Shown here one piece after another: positions 44,823 to 55,001 of a stretch of DNA of 64,000 nucleotides. The notes under the pieces were generated by a model. That model had not been told where the DNA came from, searched no databases, and worked only from the letters and a program-made list of their open reading frames with translations. The stretch's first letter is position 1. Every line of letters starts with the position of its first letter. A program made the translations under genes and the position numbers. This DNA is from Ramlibacter cellulosilyticus (lineage in GTDB: Bacteria > Pseudomonadota > Gammaproteobacteria > Burkholderiales > Burkholderiaceae_C). The stretch covers positions 1-64,000 of the forward strand of contig NZ_JACORT010000008.1 of assembly GCF_014297465.1 (NCBI RefSeq). The letters run 5' to 3'.

Positions 44823-45768
44823 AACCTGCATGCTGCTGGTGCTGGCCGGCGCGGTGCACGCCAAAGACACCGGGCTCGTCTTCGTTTCCTCGGAGAGGGA
44901 CAACGCCATCACCGTGGTCGACCCGGCGAAGATGGAAGTGGTGGCTTCGCCCCGCGTGTGCAAGCGGCCGCGGCACATGCAGCTCTCGCCGGACCGCCTG
45001 CAGATCTTCGTCGCCTGCAGCGACGACCACCGCGTGGTCGCCTGGGACATCGCGACGCGCAAGGTCGTGGCCCAGCTCGACGTGGGCGAGGACCCGGAGA
45101 TGTTCGACATCAGTCCCGACGGCCGCATGCTGTACGTTTCCAACGAGGAGGACTCGGCGCTCACCGCCTTCGACCTCGCGGCGCGGAAGAAGGCCTTCGA
45201 GGTCAAGGTGGGCGGCGAGCCGGAAGGCGTGAAGACCAGTGCCGACGGCAAGCGGGTCTACGTCACCTCGGAGGTGGCGAGCCTCGTGCACGTGGTCGAC
45301 ACCGCCACCCGCGAGGTGGTGAAGAACGTGCAGGTCGGCAAGCGGCCGCGCCGCTTCCTGCTGGCCGGCGGCGAGCTGTGGGTGAGCAACGAGCTGGAAG
45401 GCAGCGTGAGCATCATCCGCACGTCCGACCACACGGTGCAGGGGCGCATCGCCTTCCTGCCGCAAGGCATGCGGACCGAGGACGTGACGCCGGTCGGCAT
45501 GGCGCTGGCGCCCGACGGCAAGACGGCCTACGTGGGCCTCGGACGCGCCAACCACGTGGCCGTGGTGGACGTGGCCTCGCGCCAGGTGAAGGGCTACGTG
45601 CTGGTCGGCCGCCGGGCCTGGGGGCTCGCGCTCTCGCGCGACGGCCGCCGCCTCTACGTGGCCAACGGGCTGTCGGACGACCTGAGCATGGTGGACACCG
45701 CCACGAACAAGGCGGTGAAGACCCTCAAGGTGGGCCGCGTGCCGCACACGGTGGTGGTGGATGACTGA
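44806..45768 (+). CDS. YVTN-type beta-propeller protein, PQQ-catabolism-associated
   Basis: 320 aa from ATG 44806, which has GGAGGG 7 nt upstream. A Sec signal (about 1-20) precedes seven repeats of a YVTN/NHL-like blade: NAITVVDPAKMEVVASPRV, HRVVAWDIATRKVVAQLDVG, SALTAFDLAARKKAFEVKVG, SLVHVVDTATREVVKNVQVG, NHVAVVDVASRQVKGYVLVG, DLSMVDTATNKAVKTLKVG. Periplasmic; the family (TIGR03866-like) accompanies PQQ alcohol dehydrogenases. No role has been proved. It is coupled to its neighbours by overlaps on both sides. Confidence 0.85.
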   Translation: MRRLLETCMLLVLAGAVHAKDTGLVFVSSERDNAITVVDPAKMEVVASPRVCKRPRHMQLSPDRLQIFVACSDDHRVVAWDIATRKVVAQLDVGEDPEMFDISPDGRMLYVSNEEDSALTAFDLAARKKAFEVKVGGEPEGVKTSADGKRVYVTSEVASLVHVVDTATREVVKNVQVGKRPRRFLLAGGELWVSNELEGSVSIIRTSDHTVQGRIAFLPQGMRTEDVTPVGMALAPDGKTAYVGLGRANHVAVVDVASRQVKGYVLVGRRAWGLALSRDGRRLYVANGLSDDLSMVDTATNKAVKTLKVGRVPHTVVVDD

Positions 45769-48040
45769 GGTGGCGAAATGGCTCGGGCTGGCTGCGTGCG
45801 TCGGCGCGGCCCCGACCTTCGCCCAATCCGAAAGCGACCCTGACCCGGTCCGGACCTTGCCGGAGGTCATGGTCATCCACCGCACGCCGCTGCCCGGGTT
45901 CGACGTGCCGCAGGCACGCTATCCGGGCAACGCCCAGCAGGCCACCGACGCCGAGATCGAACGCGCCGGCGCGGGCTCGCTGCCGGAGTTCATGAACCGG
46001 CGCCTGCAGGGCGTGACGGCCACGGACGTCCAGGGCAGCCCCTTCCAGCGGGAGATCACCTATCGCGGCCAGCGCTTGTCGCCGCTGCTCGGCGCGCCGC
46101 AAGGGCTGTCGCTATACCTCGATGGCGTGCGCATGAACCAGCCTTTCGGGGACGTGGTGAACTGGGAGCTGTTGCCCGAGGCGGCGATCGCCGGCCTGTC
46201 CCTGGTGCCCGGCTCCAATCCGCTCTACGGGCTCAACACGCTGGCCGGCGCGCTGGTGCTGACGACGAAGTCGGGCCTCACGCACGCCGGCACCGAGGCG
46301 GAGTTCTCGCTGGGCAGCCACGGGCGCGGCCGGATGGACTTCGGGCACGGGCGCCAGTGGGGGCAAGGCTGGCATGGCTACGTCGCGGGCACGCTGTTCC
46401 GGGAAGACGGCTGGCGCGACGAGTCGCAAGGCCGGTTCGGCAACCTGTTCCTGAAGCTCGGGCGGCAGCAGGCGGACACGGACTGGACGCTGTCGCTGCT
46501 GCACGGCGAGAGCCGCCTGCGCGGCAACGGCCTGCTGAACGAGAGCCTCCACGCGATCGACCGGCGCGCGATCTACACGGCGCCCGACATCACCCGCGCG
46601 CAGGACACCTTGCTCAGCTTCCAGGGCTCGCATGCGCTGTCCGTGGACAGCCGCCTGGCCCTGCAGGCGTGGTACCGCCAGGGCGGACGCGACGCCAGCA
46701 ACGGCGACGTGGGCGAGGACTGGGAAGAGTGGCTGGAGTCTTGCGAGGACGATGCGTCGGTCCCGGAGTGCAGCGACCCGTCGGCGCCGGGCTTCGTCGG
46801 CCCGGCGGCCGTCGCGAACGACAGCCGCTCGCGCCAGAAGGAGGCCGGCCTGGGACTGCAGTGGACCCGCCGTGCCGGCGCCCACCAGTTCGCGGCCGGC
46901 GCGGAAGTGGCCGGTGCCCGCATCGAGCACGACCAGTTCACCGCGCCGGGGAGCTTCGACGCGAACCGCATCTTCGTGCCGTCGAGCGCGGTCCCGGAGC
47001 ACGAGACCTCCTTGCGCGGCCGCACGCAGCGTCTCTCGCTGTTCGCCGCCGACGCGATCGACCTCTCGCCGCGCACCCAGCTCTCGCTGGCCGCGCGCTG
47101 GGACCGCACCCGGGTGCGGAACCGGCTGGGGCAGCCCGCGCCGCTGGAGGAGGAGGCCTTCACCTATTCGAAGCTGAACCCGTCGGCGGGGCTCACGCAT
47201 GCCTGGACGGACGCTGCCACGGTGTTCCTGGCCGCCTCGCAGGGCACGCGCGTGCCGACGGCCCTGGAGCTCGGTTGCGCGGACGAGGCGCGGCCCTGCG
47301 TTCTGCCCACGGGGCTGCAGGCCGACCCTTACCTGAAGCAGGTGGTCAGCCGCACCTACGAGGCCGGCGTGCGCTGGCGTGCCGGTGGCGTGTCCGCGTC
47401 GGCGGCGCTGTTCCGCACCGACAACCGCGACGACATCGTGTTCGTCCGTTCCGGCGTGTCGCAGGCGGGCTTCTTCGTGAACGTGCCGCGCACGCGGCGT
47501 CAGGGCGTGGAACTGTCCGTGCAGGGGCGGCGTCCCGTGCTGCAGTGGAGCGCGGGCTACACGTACCTGCGGGCCACCTACCAGTCCGAAGGCGTGCTGC
47601 CCGGGCCCCTGAGCACCGACGAGAACCCGAACCGCTTTTCCCCGGGCACGCCGGTGGCGAACCTGCCCCGGCAGGTACTGAAGCTCGCGGCCGACTGGCG
47701 CGCGCTGCCACGCCTGACGTTAGGCGCGGACATGCTGGCCGTGGGCTCGCGCCCGGTGGCGGGCAACGAAGGCGGCAGCCAGCCGGCGCTCGGCCGCATC
47801 GCCGGCCATGCCGTGCTGGATGCGCGTGTGCGCTGGCGCATCGACGACCGCTGGCAGCTCACGCTCACCGTGAACAACGTCTTCGACCGCGACTACGCCA
47901 CCGCCGGCGTCGGCAACCTGGACTTCTTCCCGGCCGGCCGGCCGGTGCTGCCGCCAGGGGAACCGGCGCCGGCACGCTTCCTCGCCCCCGGCGCTCCGAG
48001 GACCTTCGGGCTGGCGCTGCGCTACGAGTGGGACCGTTGA
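45761..48040 (+). CDS. TonB-dependent outer-membrane receptor with acidic loop, in ABC operon
   Basis: 759 aa. Signal to about residue 22, then a plug domain (about 30-170: ERAGAGSLPEFMNRRLQGVT, REITYRGQRLSPLLGAPQGL) and a 22-strand barrel ending in a typical YEWDR-like C terminus. An insertion at residues 311-340 (nt 46691-46780) holds about 12 Asp/Glu and two Cys (GEDWEEWLESCEDD), probably an extracellular loop. TonB receptors beside PQQ or XoxF genes can import chelated rare-earth metals, so an Ln3+ or other cation chelate is a plausible cargo (inference). It is embedded between the propeller gene (8-nt overlap) and the binding-protein gene. Confidence 0.88.
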   Translation: MTEVAKWLGLAACVGAAPTFAQSESDPDPVRTLPEVMVIHRTPLPGFDVPQARYPGNAQQATDAEIERAGAGSLPEFMNRRLQGVTATDVQGSPFQREITYRGQRLSPLLGAPQGLSLYLDGVRMNQPFGDVVNWELLPEAAIAGLSLVPGSNPLYGLNTLAGALVLTTKSGLTHAGTEAEFSLGSHGRGRMDFGHGRQWGQGWHGYVAGTLFREDGWRDESQGRFGNLFLKLGRQQADTDWTLSLLHGESRLRGNGLLNESLHAIDRRAIYTAPDITRAQDTLLSFQGSHALSVDSRLALQAWYRQGGRDASNGDVGEDWEEWLESCEDDASVPECSDPSAPGFVGPAAVANDSRSRQKEAGLGLQWTRRAGAHQFAAGAEVAGARIEHDQFTAPGSFDANRIFVPSSAVPEHETSLRGRTQRLSLFAADAIDLSPRTQLSLAARWDRTRVRNRLGQPAPLEEEAFTYSKLNPSAGLTHAWTDAATVFLAASQGTRVPTALELGCADEARPCVLPTGLQADPYLKQVVSRTYEAGVRWRAGGVSASAALFRTDNRDDIVFVRSGVSQAGFFVNVPRTRRQGVELSVQGRRPVLQWSAGYTYLRATYQSEGVLPGPLSTDENPNRFSPGTPVANLPRQVLKLAADWRALPRLTLGADMLAVGSRPVAGNEGGSQPALGRIAGHAVLDARVRWRIDDRWQLTLTVNNVFDRDYATAGVGNLDFFPAGRPVLPPGEPAPARFLAPGAPRTFGLALRYEWDR

Positions 48041-48045
48041 ACACG

Positions 48046-49233
48046 ATGCGAAGACGCACCCTGGCCGGGCTGGCCGCCTGTTCCCTCGTCCCGGCGGTGC
48101 TGGCGCAGCCTCGCGCGCAACGCAGCTTCCAGCTCGCGCTGCTCGCGCAGGCCGACGATGAACGCTACGACCCGCAGCAGGTGCTGAAGGGCTTCCCCGA
48201 TGCCCCCGGGGGCCGGTCCGCCGCCGCCGCCCAGATCGCGCTGAACGACAGCGCGATCACGCTGCAGATGGCGGGCTGGACGGCCGCGCCGCTGCTGGTG
48301 GAGGAGGCGCCGGATGCCGCGGGGCTGCCCGCCGCCGTGCAGGGCCTCGTGCGCCGGGGCGTGCGCCACATCGTGCTGGAACTGCCCGCGGCGGGCGTCG
48401 CGGCCGTCGCCGCCGCCACGCGCGGGCAGGACGTGGTGCTGTTCAACACCGCGGCGCCGCAGGACGCGCTGCGCGCGGCGCAATGCGCTCCGCACCTCCT
48501 GCACACGCTGCCCAGCCACGCCATGCAGATGGACGCGATCGCGCAGTTCCTGGTGGCGCGCAAGTGGGCGCGGCCGCTGCTGCTGGTCGGCCCCACGCCA
48601 GGCGACCAGCTGCTGCTCGCGGCCTGGAACCGCAGCGCGAAGCGCTTCGGCGTGCGGCCGGTGGCGCAGCGCGGTTTCCGCCTGTCCAACGATCCGCGCG
48701 AGCGCGAGCTGGCCAACGTGCGGCTGCTCACGTCCGAGCGCGAGTACGACGCCGTCGTGGTGCTGGATGCGCAGGGCGAGTTCGCGCGCGAGCTGCCTTA
48801 CCGCACGCTGCTGCCCCGCCCGGTGGTGGGCAGCAACGGGCTCACCGCCCAGGCCTGGCACCCGCAGTACGAGCGCTACGGCGCGCCGCAACTCACACGG
48901 CGTTTCCTGCGCCGCGCGAACCGTGCCATGGGCAGCTACGACTGGGCGACCTGGACGGCCGCACGCACAGCCGCGGAGGTCGTCGCCGCCTACAACAACG
49001 CCGGCGTCGCGCAGCAGCTGCAGGCGCTGCGCCAGGGCGCGGTGGCCATCGACGGCTACAAGGGCCAGCGCCTCACCTACCGCGCCTGGGATGGCCAGCT
49101 GCGGCAGCCGCTGCTGCTCGCGCACGGCGACGGCATCGCGGACATCGCGCCGCTGGAGGGCTTCCTGCACCCGCGCAGCACGCTGGACACGCTCGGCTTC
49201 GACGAACCGGAAAGCGGGTGCAAGGCGCGATGA
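48046..49233 (+). CDS. ABC transporter substrate-binding protein, PQQ-alcohol-dehydrogenase-associated type
   Basis: 395 aa; the ATG at 48046 is preferred over TTG 48037. The signal region MRRRTLAGLAACSLVPAVLA is followed by a type I periplasmic-binding fold related to branched-chain amino acid receptors (MAGWTAAPLLVEEAPDA; LLVGPTPGDQLLLAAWNRSAKRFG; YDAVVVLDAQGEFARELPYRT). The ending PRSTLDTLGFDEPESGC resembles the TIGR03863 family. It is periplasmic and presumably hands its ligand to the permease encoded next (4-nt overlap). Confidence 0.82.
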   Translation: MRRRTLAGLAACSLVPAVLAQPRAQRSFQLALLAQADDERYDPQQVLKGFPDAPGGRSAAAAQIALNDSAITLQMAGWTAAPLLVEEAPDAAGLPAAVQGLVRRGVRHIVLELPAAGVAAVAAATRGQDVVLFNTAAPQDALRAAQCAPHLLHTLPSHAMQMDAIAQFLVARKWARPLLLVGPTPGDQLLLAAWNRSAKRFGVRPVAQRGFRLSNDPRERELANVRLLTSEREYDAVVVLDAQGEFARELPYRTLLPRPVVGSNGLTAQAWHPQYERYGAPQLTRRFLRRANRAMGSYDWATWTAARTAAEVVAAYNNAGVAQQLQALRQGAVAIDGYKGQRLTYRAWDGQLRQPLLLAHGDGIADIAPLEGFLHPRSTLDTLGFDEPESGCKAR

Positions 49234-50042
49234 AGCCCGCGCACGCCCTCCGCGCCCTGCGCGCCGTGGCCGGCCGCGAGCTGAACAGCTTCGCGCGCCA
49301 GCCGGGGCGGCTGCTGTCGGCGCTGGTGCGGCCGCTCCTGTGGTTCCTGGTCTTCGCCGCCGGCTTCCAGAACGTGTTCGGCGTCGCGATCGTGCCGCCG
49401 TACGAGACCTACATCGAGTACCGCGTGTACCTGGTGCCCGGCCTGCTCGGGATGGTGGCCTTGTTCAACGGCATGCAGAGCTCGCTCGCCATGGTCTACG
49501 ACCGCGAGATGGGCGTGATGCGCCTGCTGCTCACCGCGCCGCTTCCGCGATGGTGGATCCTCGCCTGCAAGCTGCTGGGCGGCGCCTCGCTGTCGCTGGC
49601 GCAGATGCTGGCTTTCCTGGTCGCCGCGTGGCTGTTCGGGATCGAGCTCGCGCCCGCGCACGTGCTGTTCGCGCTGCCGGTCTTCCTGCTCGCGGCGCTC
49701 ATGCTCGGCGCGCTGGGGCTGGTGCTGTCGGTGTACGTGAAGCAGCTGGAGAACTTCGCGGGCACGATGAACTTCGTGATCTTCCCCATGTTCTTCCTCA
49801 GCACCGCGCTGTATCCGCTGTGGAAGCTGAAGGAGTCGGGCGCCTGGGTCGTGCACGGCATCGCGCAGTTCAATCCCTTCACGCATGCCGTGGAGGCGAT
49901 GCGCTTCGCGCTCTACGGCCAGTGGCTCGGCGACAGCCTCGCCGTCGTCGCCGGCTGCGCGCTCGCCTTTTTCCTGCTCGCGCTCTGGGGCTACGACCCG
50001 CAGCGCGGCACGCCGCGGCGCGGGCCGCCCGGCGCCGGCTGA
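49230..50042 (+). CDS. ABC-2-type permease, PedC-like
   Basis: 270 aa, six helices. RPLLWFLVFAAGFQNVFG, YRVYLVPGLLGMVALFNGMQSSLAMVYDREMGVMRLLLTAPLPR and NFVIFPMFFLSTALYPLWKLKE are characteristic of ABC-2 permeases of the PedC group (TIGR03861-like). ABC-2 systems are more often exporters, which leaves the direction of transport uncertain despite the linked binding protein. Last gene of the run that begins at coxS. A perfect short palindrome follows at 50054. Confidence 0.84.
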   Translation: MKPAHALRALRAVAGRELNSFARQPGRLLSALVRPLLWFLVFAAGFQNVFGVAIVPPYETYIEYRVYLVPGLLGMVALFNGMQSSLAMVYDREMGVMRLLLTAPLPRWWILACKLLGGASLSLAQMLAFLVAAWLFGIELAPAHVLFALPVFLLAALMLGALGLVLSVYVKQLENFAGTMNFVIFPMFFLSTALYPLWKLKESGAWVVHGIAQFNPFTHAVEAMRFALYGQWLGDSLAVVAGCALAFFLLALWGYDPQRGTPRRGPPGAG

Positions 50043-50053
50043 ACGGCCGGGCT

Positions 50054-50068
50054 GTCGCACCGTGCGAC
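50054..50068. promoter_or_regulatory. Perfect short palindrome GTCGCAC-C-GTGCGAC
   Basis: Seven-bp arms around one base, 12 nt after the permease stop and 4 nt before the motif at 50072. No T-run, so it is a weak terminator candidate; a protein-binding site is as likely. The remaining gap to 50272 shows no coding sequence. Confidence 0.35.
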
Positions 50069-50071
50069 CGC

Positions 50072-50087
50072 TGTTCCAAATTGAGAA
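50072..50087. promoter_or_regulatory. Second copy of the TGTTCCA-WW-TTGAGAA motif
   Basis: TGTTCCAAATTGAGAA matches the site at 36446 at 14 of 16 positions, differing only in the two central bases. It lies 186 nt upstream of the TonB receptor start (50273), whose operon ends with xdhC. It is probably an operator for the same regulator (inference). Confidence 0.5.
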
Positions 50088-50272
50088 ATTCCGTCGAACG
50101 CGCCGCGTTCCGAGGGTTTGACCCAAGCTTCGCGCGGGGGGTGCGTCGAAGAATGCTGGCTTGCAGGCGCCATGGGCCGACGCGGTGGCGGCGAAGCAGG
50201 CCGCCGGGGTTTCCTCGTAGTTCTCCTGGACAGAACGCTGTTACGCTAGACAGCTCAGTACGAGGGGAAGAC

Positions 50273-52393
50273 ATGAAGCATACGGTGATCGCGGCCGCCG
50301 CCCTGGCCGCCCTGGGAGCCGCCGCGCAGACGGAGGCCCCCTCCGGCGGGACGCTGCGGCCCATCGTGGTGACGCCCACCCCCGGCGTCGCCCAGCAGGC
50401 TTTCGACACGCCGGCCTCGGTCGACGTGGTCACGGGCGAGCAGATCCGCAACGCGCAACTGCAGGTGAACCTGTCCGAGCCGCTCGCGCGCGTGCCGGGC
50501 GTGGTGGCGCTCAACCGGCAGAACTATGCGCAGGACCTGCAGATCTCCATCCGCGGTTACGGCGCGCGTTCCACGTTCGGCGTGCGTGGCCTGCGCCTGT
50601 ACGCGGACGGCATTCCGGCCACGGCGCCCGACGGCCAGGGCCAGATCTCGCATTTCGACCTGTCGTCGGCCGGACGGCTGGAGGTCCTCCGCGGGCCCTT
50701 CTCCTCGCTGTACGGCAATTCGTCCGGCGGCGTCATCAGCCTGTTCACCGCCGACGGCCTGCCCGGCGTGCAGGCGGAAGCCGGCACGGCCTTCGGCAGG
50801 TACGGGACGGACCGCGAGAACCTGCGTTTCGCCGGCGAGGTCGGCGCGTGGAACTGGAACCTCGACGCGGTGCACTTCCAGACCGACGGCTTCCGCGAGC
50901 ACAGTGCCGCGAAGCGCAACCTGGTCAACGGCAAGGCGCGCCTGCAGGCGACGCCGGACACGCGCGTCACGTTCGTGGTCAACGCGGTGGACATGCCCGA
51001 CGTGCAGGACCCGCTGGGACTCACGCGCCAGCAGTACGAAACGCAGGGACCGCGCAGCGTCGATCCCGCCGCCATCGCCTTCAACACCCGCAAGTCCGTC
51101 GACCAGCAGCAGGCCGGCGCCATCGTGGAGCACCGCATCAACGAGGTGCACAGCGTCAAGCTCACGGGCTGGGGCGGGCAGCGCGGGACGGAGCAGTTCC
51201 AGGCCATTCCCCTCGGCGCCCAGGCGGCGCCGCGCAGCGCCGGCGGCGTGATCGACCTGCAGCGCGACTACCGCGGCCTGGACGGCCAGTGGATCGCCAG
51301 GACGCGCGCCTGGGGCGGCGGACTCACCTTCACGGCGGGCCTGTATGCCGACGACCTGCAGGAGCACCGCAAGGGCTTCAACAACTTCATCGGGACCACG
51401 CTGGGCGTGAAGGGCGCGCTGCGGCGCGACGAGGACAATCGCGTCCGCAGTTTCGACCAGTATGCGCAAGGCGTGTGGCAGGGCGAACGCTTCAGCTTCA
51501 CGGCGGGCGTGCGGCACTCGGAGGTCAAGTTCGAGTCGCGCGACAACTTCATCGCGCCGGGCAACGGCGACGACAGCGGTTCGGCGAAGCACAGCGCCAC
51601 GACCCCCGTGCTCGGTGCGGTGTGGCATGCGAGCGATGCGCTGAACGTCTATGCCTCGCTCGGGCGCGGCTTCGAGACGCCCACCTTCAATGAGCTGGCC
51701 TATCGCCCGAACAACGCGCCCGGCCTCAACTTCGGGCTGAAGCCGGCCACCAGCAAGCAGTGGGAGATCGGCGTCAAGGCCGAGCCGGTCACCGACTGGC
51801 GCATCAACGCCGCGCTGTTCGAGGCGCGCACCAAGGACGAGATCGCCGTCCTTTCCAACACGGGCGGCCGCAGCGTGTTCCAGAACGTGGGCGACACGCG
51901 TCGCCGCGGCGCGGAAGTCGCCCTGGAAGGGCGCTGGGCCGGGGCGTGGTCCACGTACGCCGCGCTGACCTACCTGGACGCGACCTACCGCAATTCCTTC
52001 CTGACCTGCATCGGCGTGTGCACCGCGCCGAACACGACGGTGCCTGCCGGCAACCGCATCCCCGGCGTGCCGCGCGTCACGGGCTATGCCGAGGTCGCCT
52101 GGAGGCACAAGCCCTGGGGCCTGGAGACGGCGCTGGAACTGCGGCACATCGGCGACCTGCCGGTCAACGACCTCAACACGGATTTCGCATCCGCGTCCAC
52201 GGTGTTCAACTTCCGGATCTCGGCGACCCAGGTGGTGAACCGCTGGACCTTCAGGGAATTCCTGCGGCTGGACAACCTGGCCGACAAGAACTATGTAGGC
52301 TCGGTGATCGTGAACGAAGGCAACCAGCGCTACTTCGAACCCGCGCCGGGGCGCACCTGGCTGGTCGGGGTGAACGCGCTGTACGCCTTCTGA
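50273..52393 (+). CDS. TonB-dependent outer-membrane receptor (siderophore/catecholate type)
   Basis: 706 aa from ATG 50273, preceded by GAGGGGAAG. Signal to about residue 19, plug domain (about 35-155: DTPASVDVVTGEQIRNAQLQ, LQISIRGYGARSTFGVRGLR, EVLRGPFSSLYGNSSGGVIS), then a barrel with the ending RTWLVGVNALYAF. The FGVRG and plug pattern resembles ferric-siderophore or copper/catecholate receptors. The cargo is unknown. xdhC follows after 22 nt, an unusual partner. Confidence 0.9.
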   Translation: MKHTVIAAAALAALGAAAQTEAPSGGTLRPIVVTPTPGVAQQAFDTPASVDVVTGEQIRNAQLQVNLSEPLARVPGVVALNRQNYAQDLQISIRGYGARSTFGVRGLRLYADGIPATAPDGQGQISHFDLSSAGRLEVLRGPFSSLYGNSSGGVISLFTADGLPGVQAEAGTAFGRYGTDRENLRFAGEVGAWNWNLDAVHFQTDGFREHSAAKRNLVNGKARLQATPDTRVTFVVNAVDMPDVQDPLGLTRQQYETQGPRSVDPAAIAFNTRKSVDQQQAGAIVEHRINEVHSVKLTGWGGQRGTEQFQAIPLGAQAAPRSAGGVIDLQRDYRGLDGQWIARTRAWGGGLTFTAGLYADDLQEHRKGFNNFIGTTLGVKGALRRDEDNRVRSFDQYAQGVWQGERFSFTAGVRHSEVKFESRDNFIAPGNGDDSGSAKHSATTPVLGAVWHASDALNVYASLGRGFETPTFNELAYRPNNAPGLNFGLKPATSKQWEIGVKAEPVTDWRINAALFEARTKDEIAVLSNTGGRSVFQNVGDTRRRGAEVALEGRWAGAWSTYAALTYLDATYRNSFLTCIGVCTAPNTTVPAGNRIPGVPRVTGYAEVAWRHKPWGLETALELRHIGDLPVNDLNTDFASASTVFNFRISATQVVNRWTFREFLRLDNLADKNYVGSVIVNEGNQRYFEPAPGRTWLVGVNALYAF

Positions 52394-52415
52394 AGGGGCT
52401 GCCCAAGGAGCAACG

Positions 52416-53483
52416 ATGGAAAACCTGGACGTGATGGTGCTGCGCACCCTGCGCGACTGGCGGCAGGCGGGCAAGCGCGCGCTGCTGGCCACGGTGGTGC
52501 GCACGTGGGGGTCGTCGCCGCGTCCGATCGGCTCCATCATGGCCCTGGCCGAGGACGGCGCCGTCGTCGGCTCCGTCTCCGGCGGCTGCATCGAGGACGA
52601 CCTGATCTACCGCCACACGCAGGCCTACTCCGGCAAGGAGCCAGGGCACCAGATCCCGTCCGGGCCGCCGTCCTTCGTGAAGTACGGTGTGACGGCCGAC
52701 GAGGCCCACCGCTTCGGCCTGCCTTGCGGCGGCACGCTGGAACTGCTGCTGGAGTACGACCCCGATCCCGACACGCTGGACCACCTGGTGCGCGGCCTCG
52801 AGGCCGGCCGCCTGATGCGCCGCACCGTGCGCCTGGCGGACGGCGCCGTATCGCTGGAGGAGGCCGCGGCGCCCGAGGAGCTGAGCCTCGCGGGCGGCGT
52901 GCTGGTGAACACCTTCGGGCCCGAGTACCGCATGCTGCTGATCGGCGCGGGCCAGCTCACGGAGTACCTCGCGACGATGGCGCTCTTCAGCGGCTTCGCG
53001 GTGACGGTGTGCGACCCGCGCGAGGAATACCGCGGCGCGTGGAGCGTGGCCGGTGCGCAGGTCGTCGGCGACATGCCCGATGACGTGGTGCTGGCCTTCC
53101 GCGCCGACCGGCGCAGCTGCGTGATCGCGCTCACGCACGACCCCAAGCTCGACGACCTCGCGTTGATGGAGGCGCTGAAGACGGATGCCTTCTACGTCGG
53201 CGCGATCGGCAGCCGCCGCAACAACGAGGCGCGGCACGAGCGCATGGTGGAACACTTCGCCGTGTCCGCCGCCGACCTGCAGCGCCTGCGCGGGCCCATC
53301 GGCATCTACATCGGCAGCAAGACGCCCGCGGAGATCGCCGTGAGCATCATGGCGGAAGTGCTCGCCGTGAAGAACGGCGTGACGCTGCCGCGGGACATGG
53401 AAGTCGCGCAGGCGAAGAACCTGCGTGCGGTGCAGGCCAACGACCCGGGCGCGCTGGTGTGCGGCGTGGCGGGCGCGCGCTGA
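52416..53483 (+). CDS. xdhC: XdhC/CoxI-family molybdenum hydroxylase maturation protein
   Basis: 355 aa. The N-terminal XdhC_CoxI domain (about 15-85) contains ATVVRTWGSSPRPIGSIMAL and VGSVSGGCIEDDLIY. A Rossmann domain (about 170-320) begins LLIGAGQLTEYLATMALFSG and ends in GAIGSRRNNEARHERM. XdhC binds Moco, arranges its sulfuration and inserts it into xanthine-dehydrogenase-family enzymes, here most likely CoxSLM. It is separated from cox by about 2.3 kb of TonB receptor and the ABC genes, but the shared upstream motif suggests co-regulation. Confidence 0.9.
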   Translation: MENLDVMVLRTLRDWRQAGKRALLATVVRTWGSSPRPIGSIMALAEDGAVVGSVSGGCIEDDLIYRHTQAYSGKEPGHQIPSGPPSFVKYGVTADEAHRFGLPCGGTLELLLEYDPDPDTLDHLVRGLEAGRLMRRTVRLADGAVSLEEAAAPEELSLAGGVLVNTFGPEYRMLLIGAGQLTEYLATMALFSGFAVTVCDPREEYRGAWSVAGAQVVGDMPDDVVLAFRADRRSCVIALTHDPKLDDLALMEALKTDAFYVGAIGSRRNNEARHERMVEHFAVSAADLQRLRGPIGIYIGSKTPAEIAVSIMAEVLAVKNGVTLPRDMEVAQAKNLRAVQANDPGALVCGVAGAR

Positions 53484-53489
53484 TCGCGA

Positions 53490-53573
53490 TCAGAAGATCA
53501 GCTTGCCCAGGCCGAGCACGACGAGCAGCCCGATGAGGAAGATGATGCCGATGATCCAGCCGATGATTCGCAC
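53490..53573 (-). CDS. Putative 27-aa single-helix membrane peptide
   Basis: GTG at 53573 is preceded by GGAGG (plus-strand CCTCC at 53580-53584) with a 6-nt spacer, an excellent ribosome-binding site. The 27-codon product starts MRIIGWIIGIIFLIG and ends GKLIF. It is almost wholly hydrophobic, a single transmembrane helix with a positive N terminus. It lies between the convergent ends of xdhC (stop 53483) and the dctD side. No family is recognised; small stress-related membrane peptides have this shape. Confidence 0.6.
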   Translation of the reverse strand: MRIIGWIIGIIFLIGLLVVLGLGKLIF

Positions 53574-53660
53574 GGGGTACCTCCAGTTTTCCTGCAGGCA
53601 GTGTGTGGCCTGCGGGACGCGCCCCCGGTAGGTGAGCAACGGCGGCTGGCGTAGGAGGCG

Positions 53661-54993
<1,333 letters not shown>

Positions 54994-55001
<8 letters not shown>

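Noticed and set aside
50240..50262. GCTAGACAGCTCAGTACGAG looks like a synthetic constitutive promoter (J23100-like)
   Set aside because: The resemblance is partial; the -35 and -10 boxes with 17-nt spacing are not present, and the surrounding sequence is native intergenic DNA.
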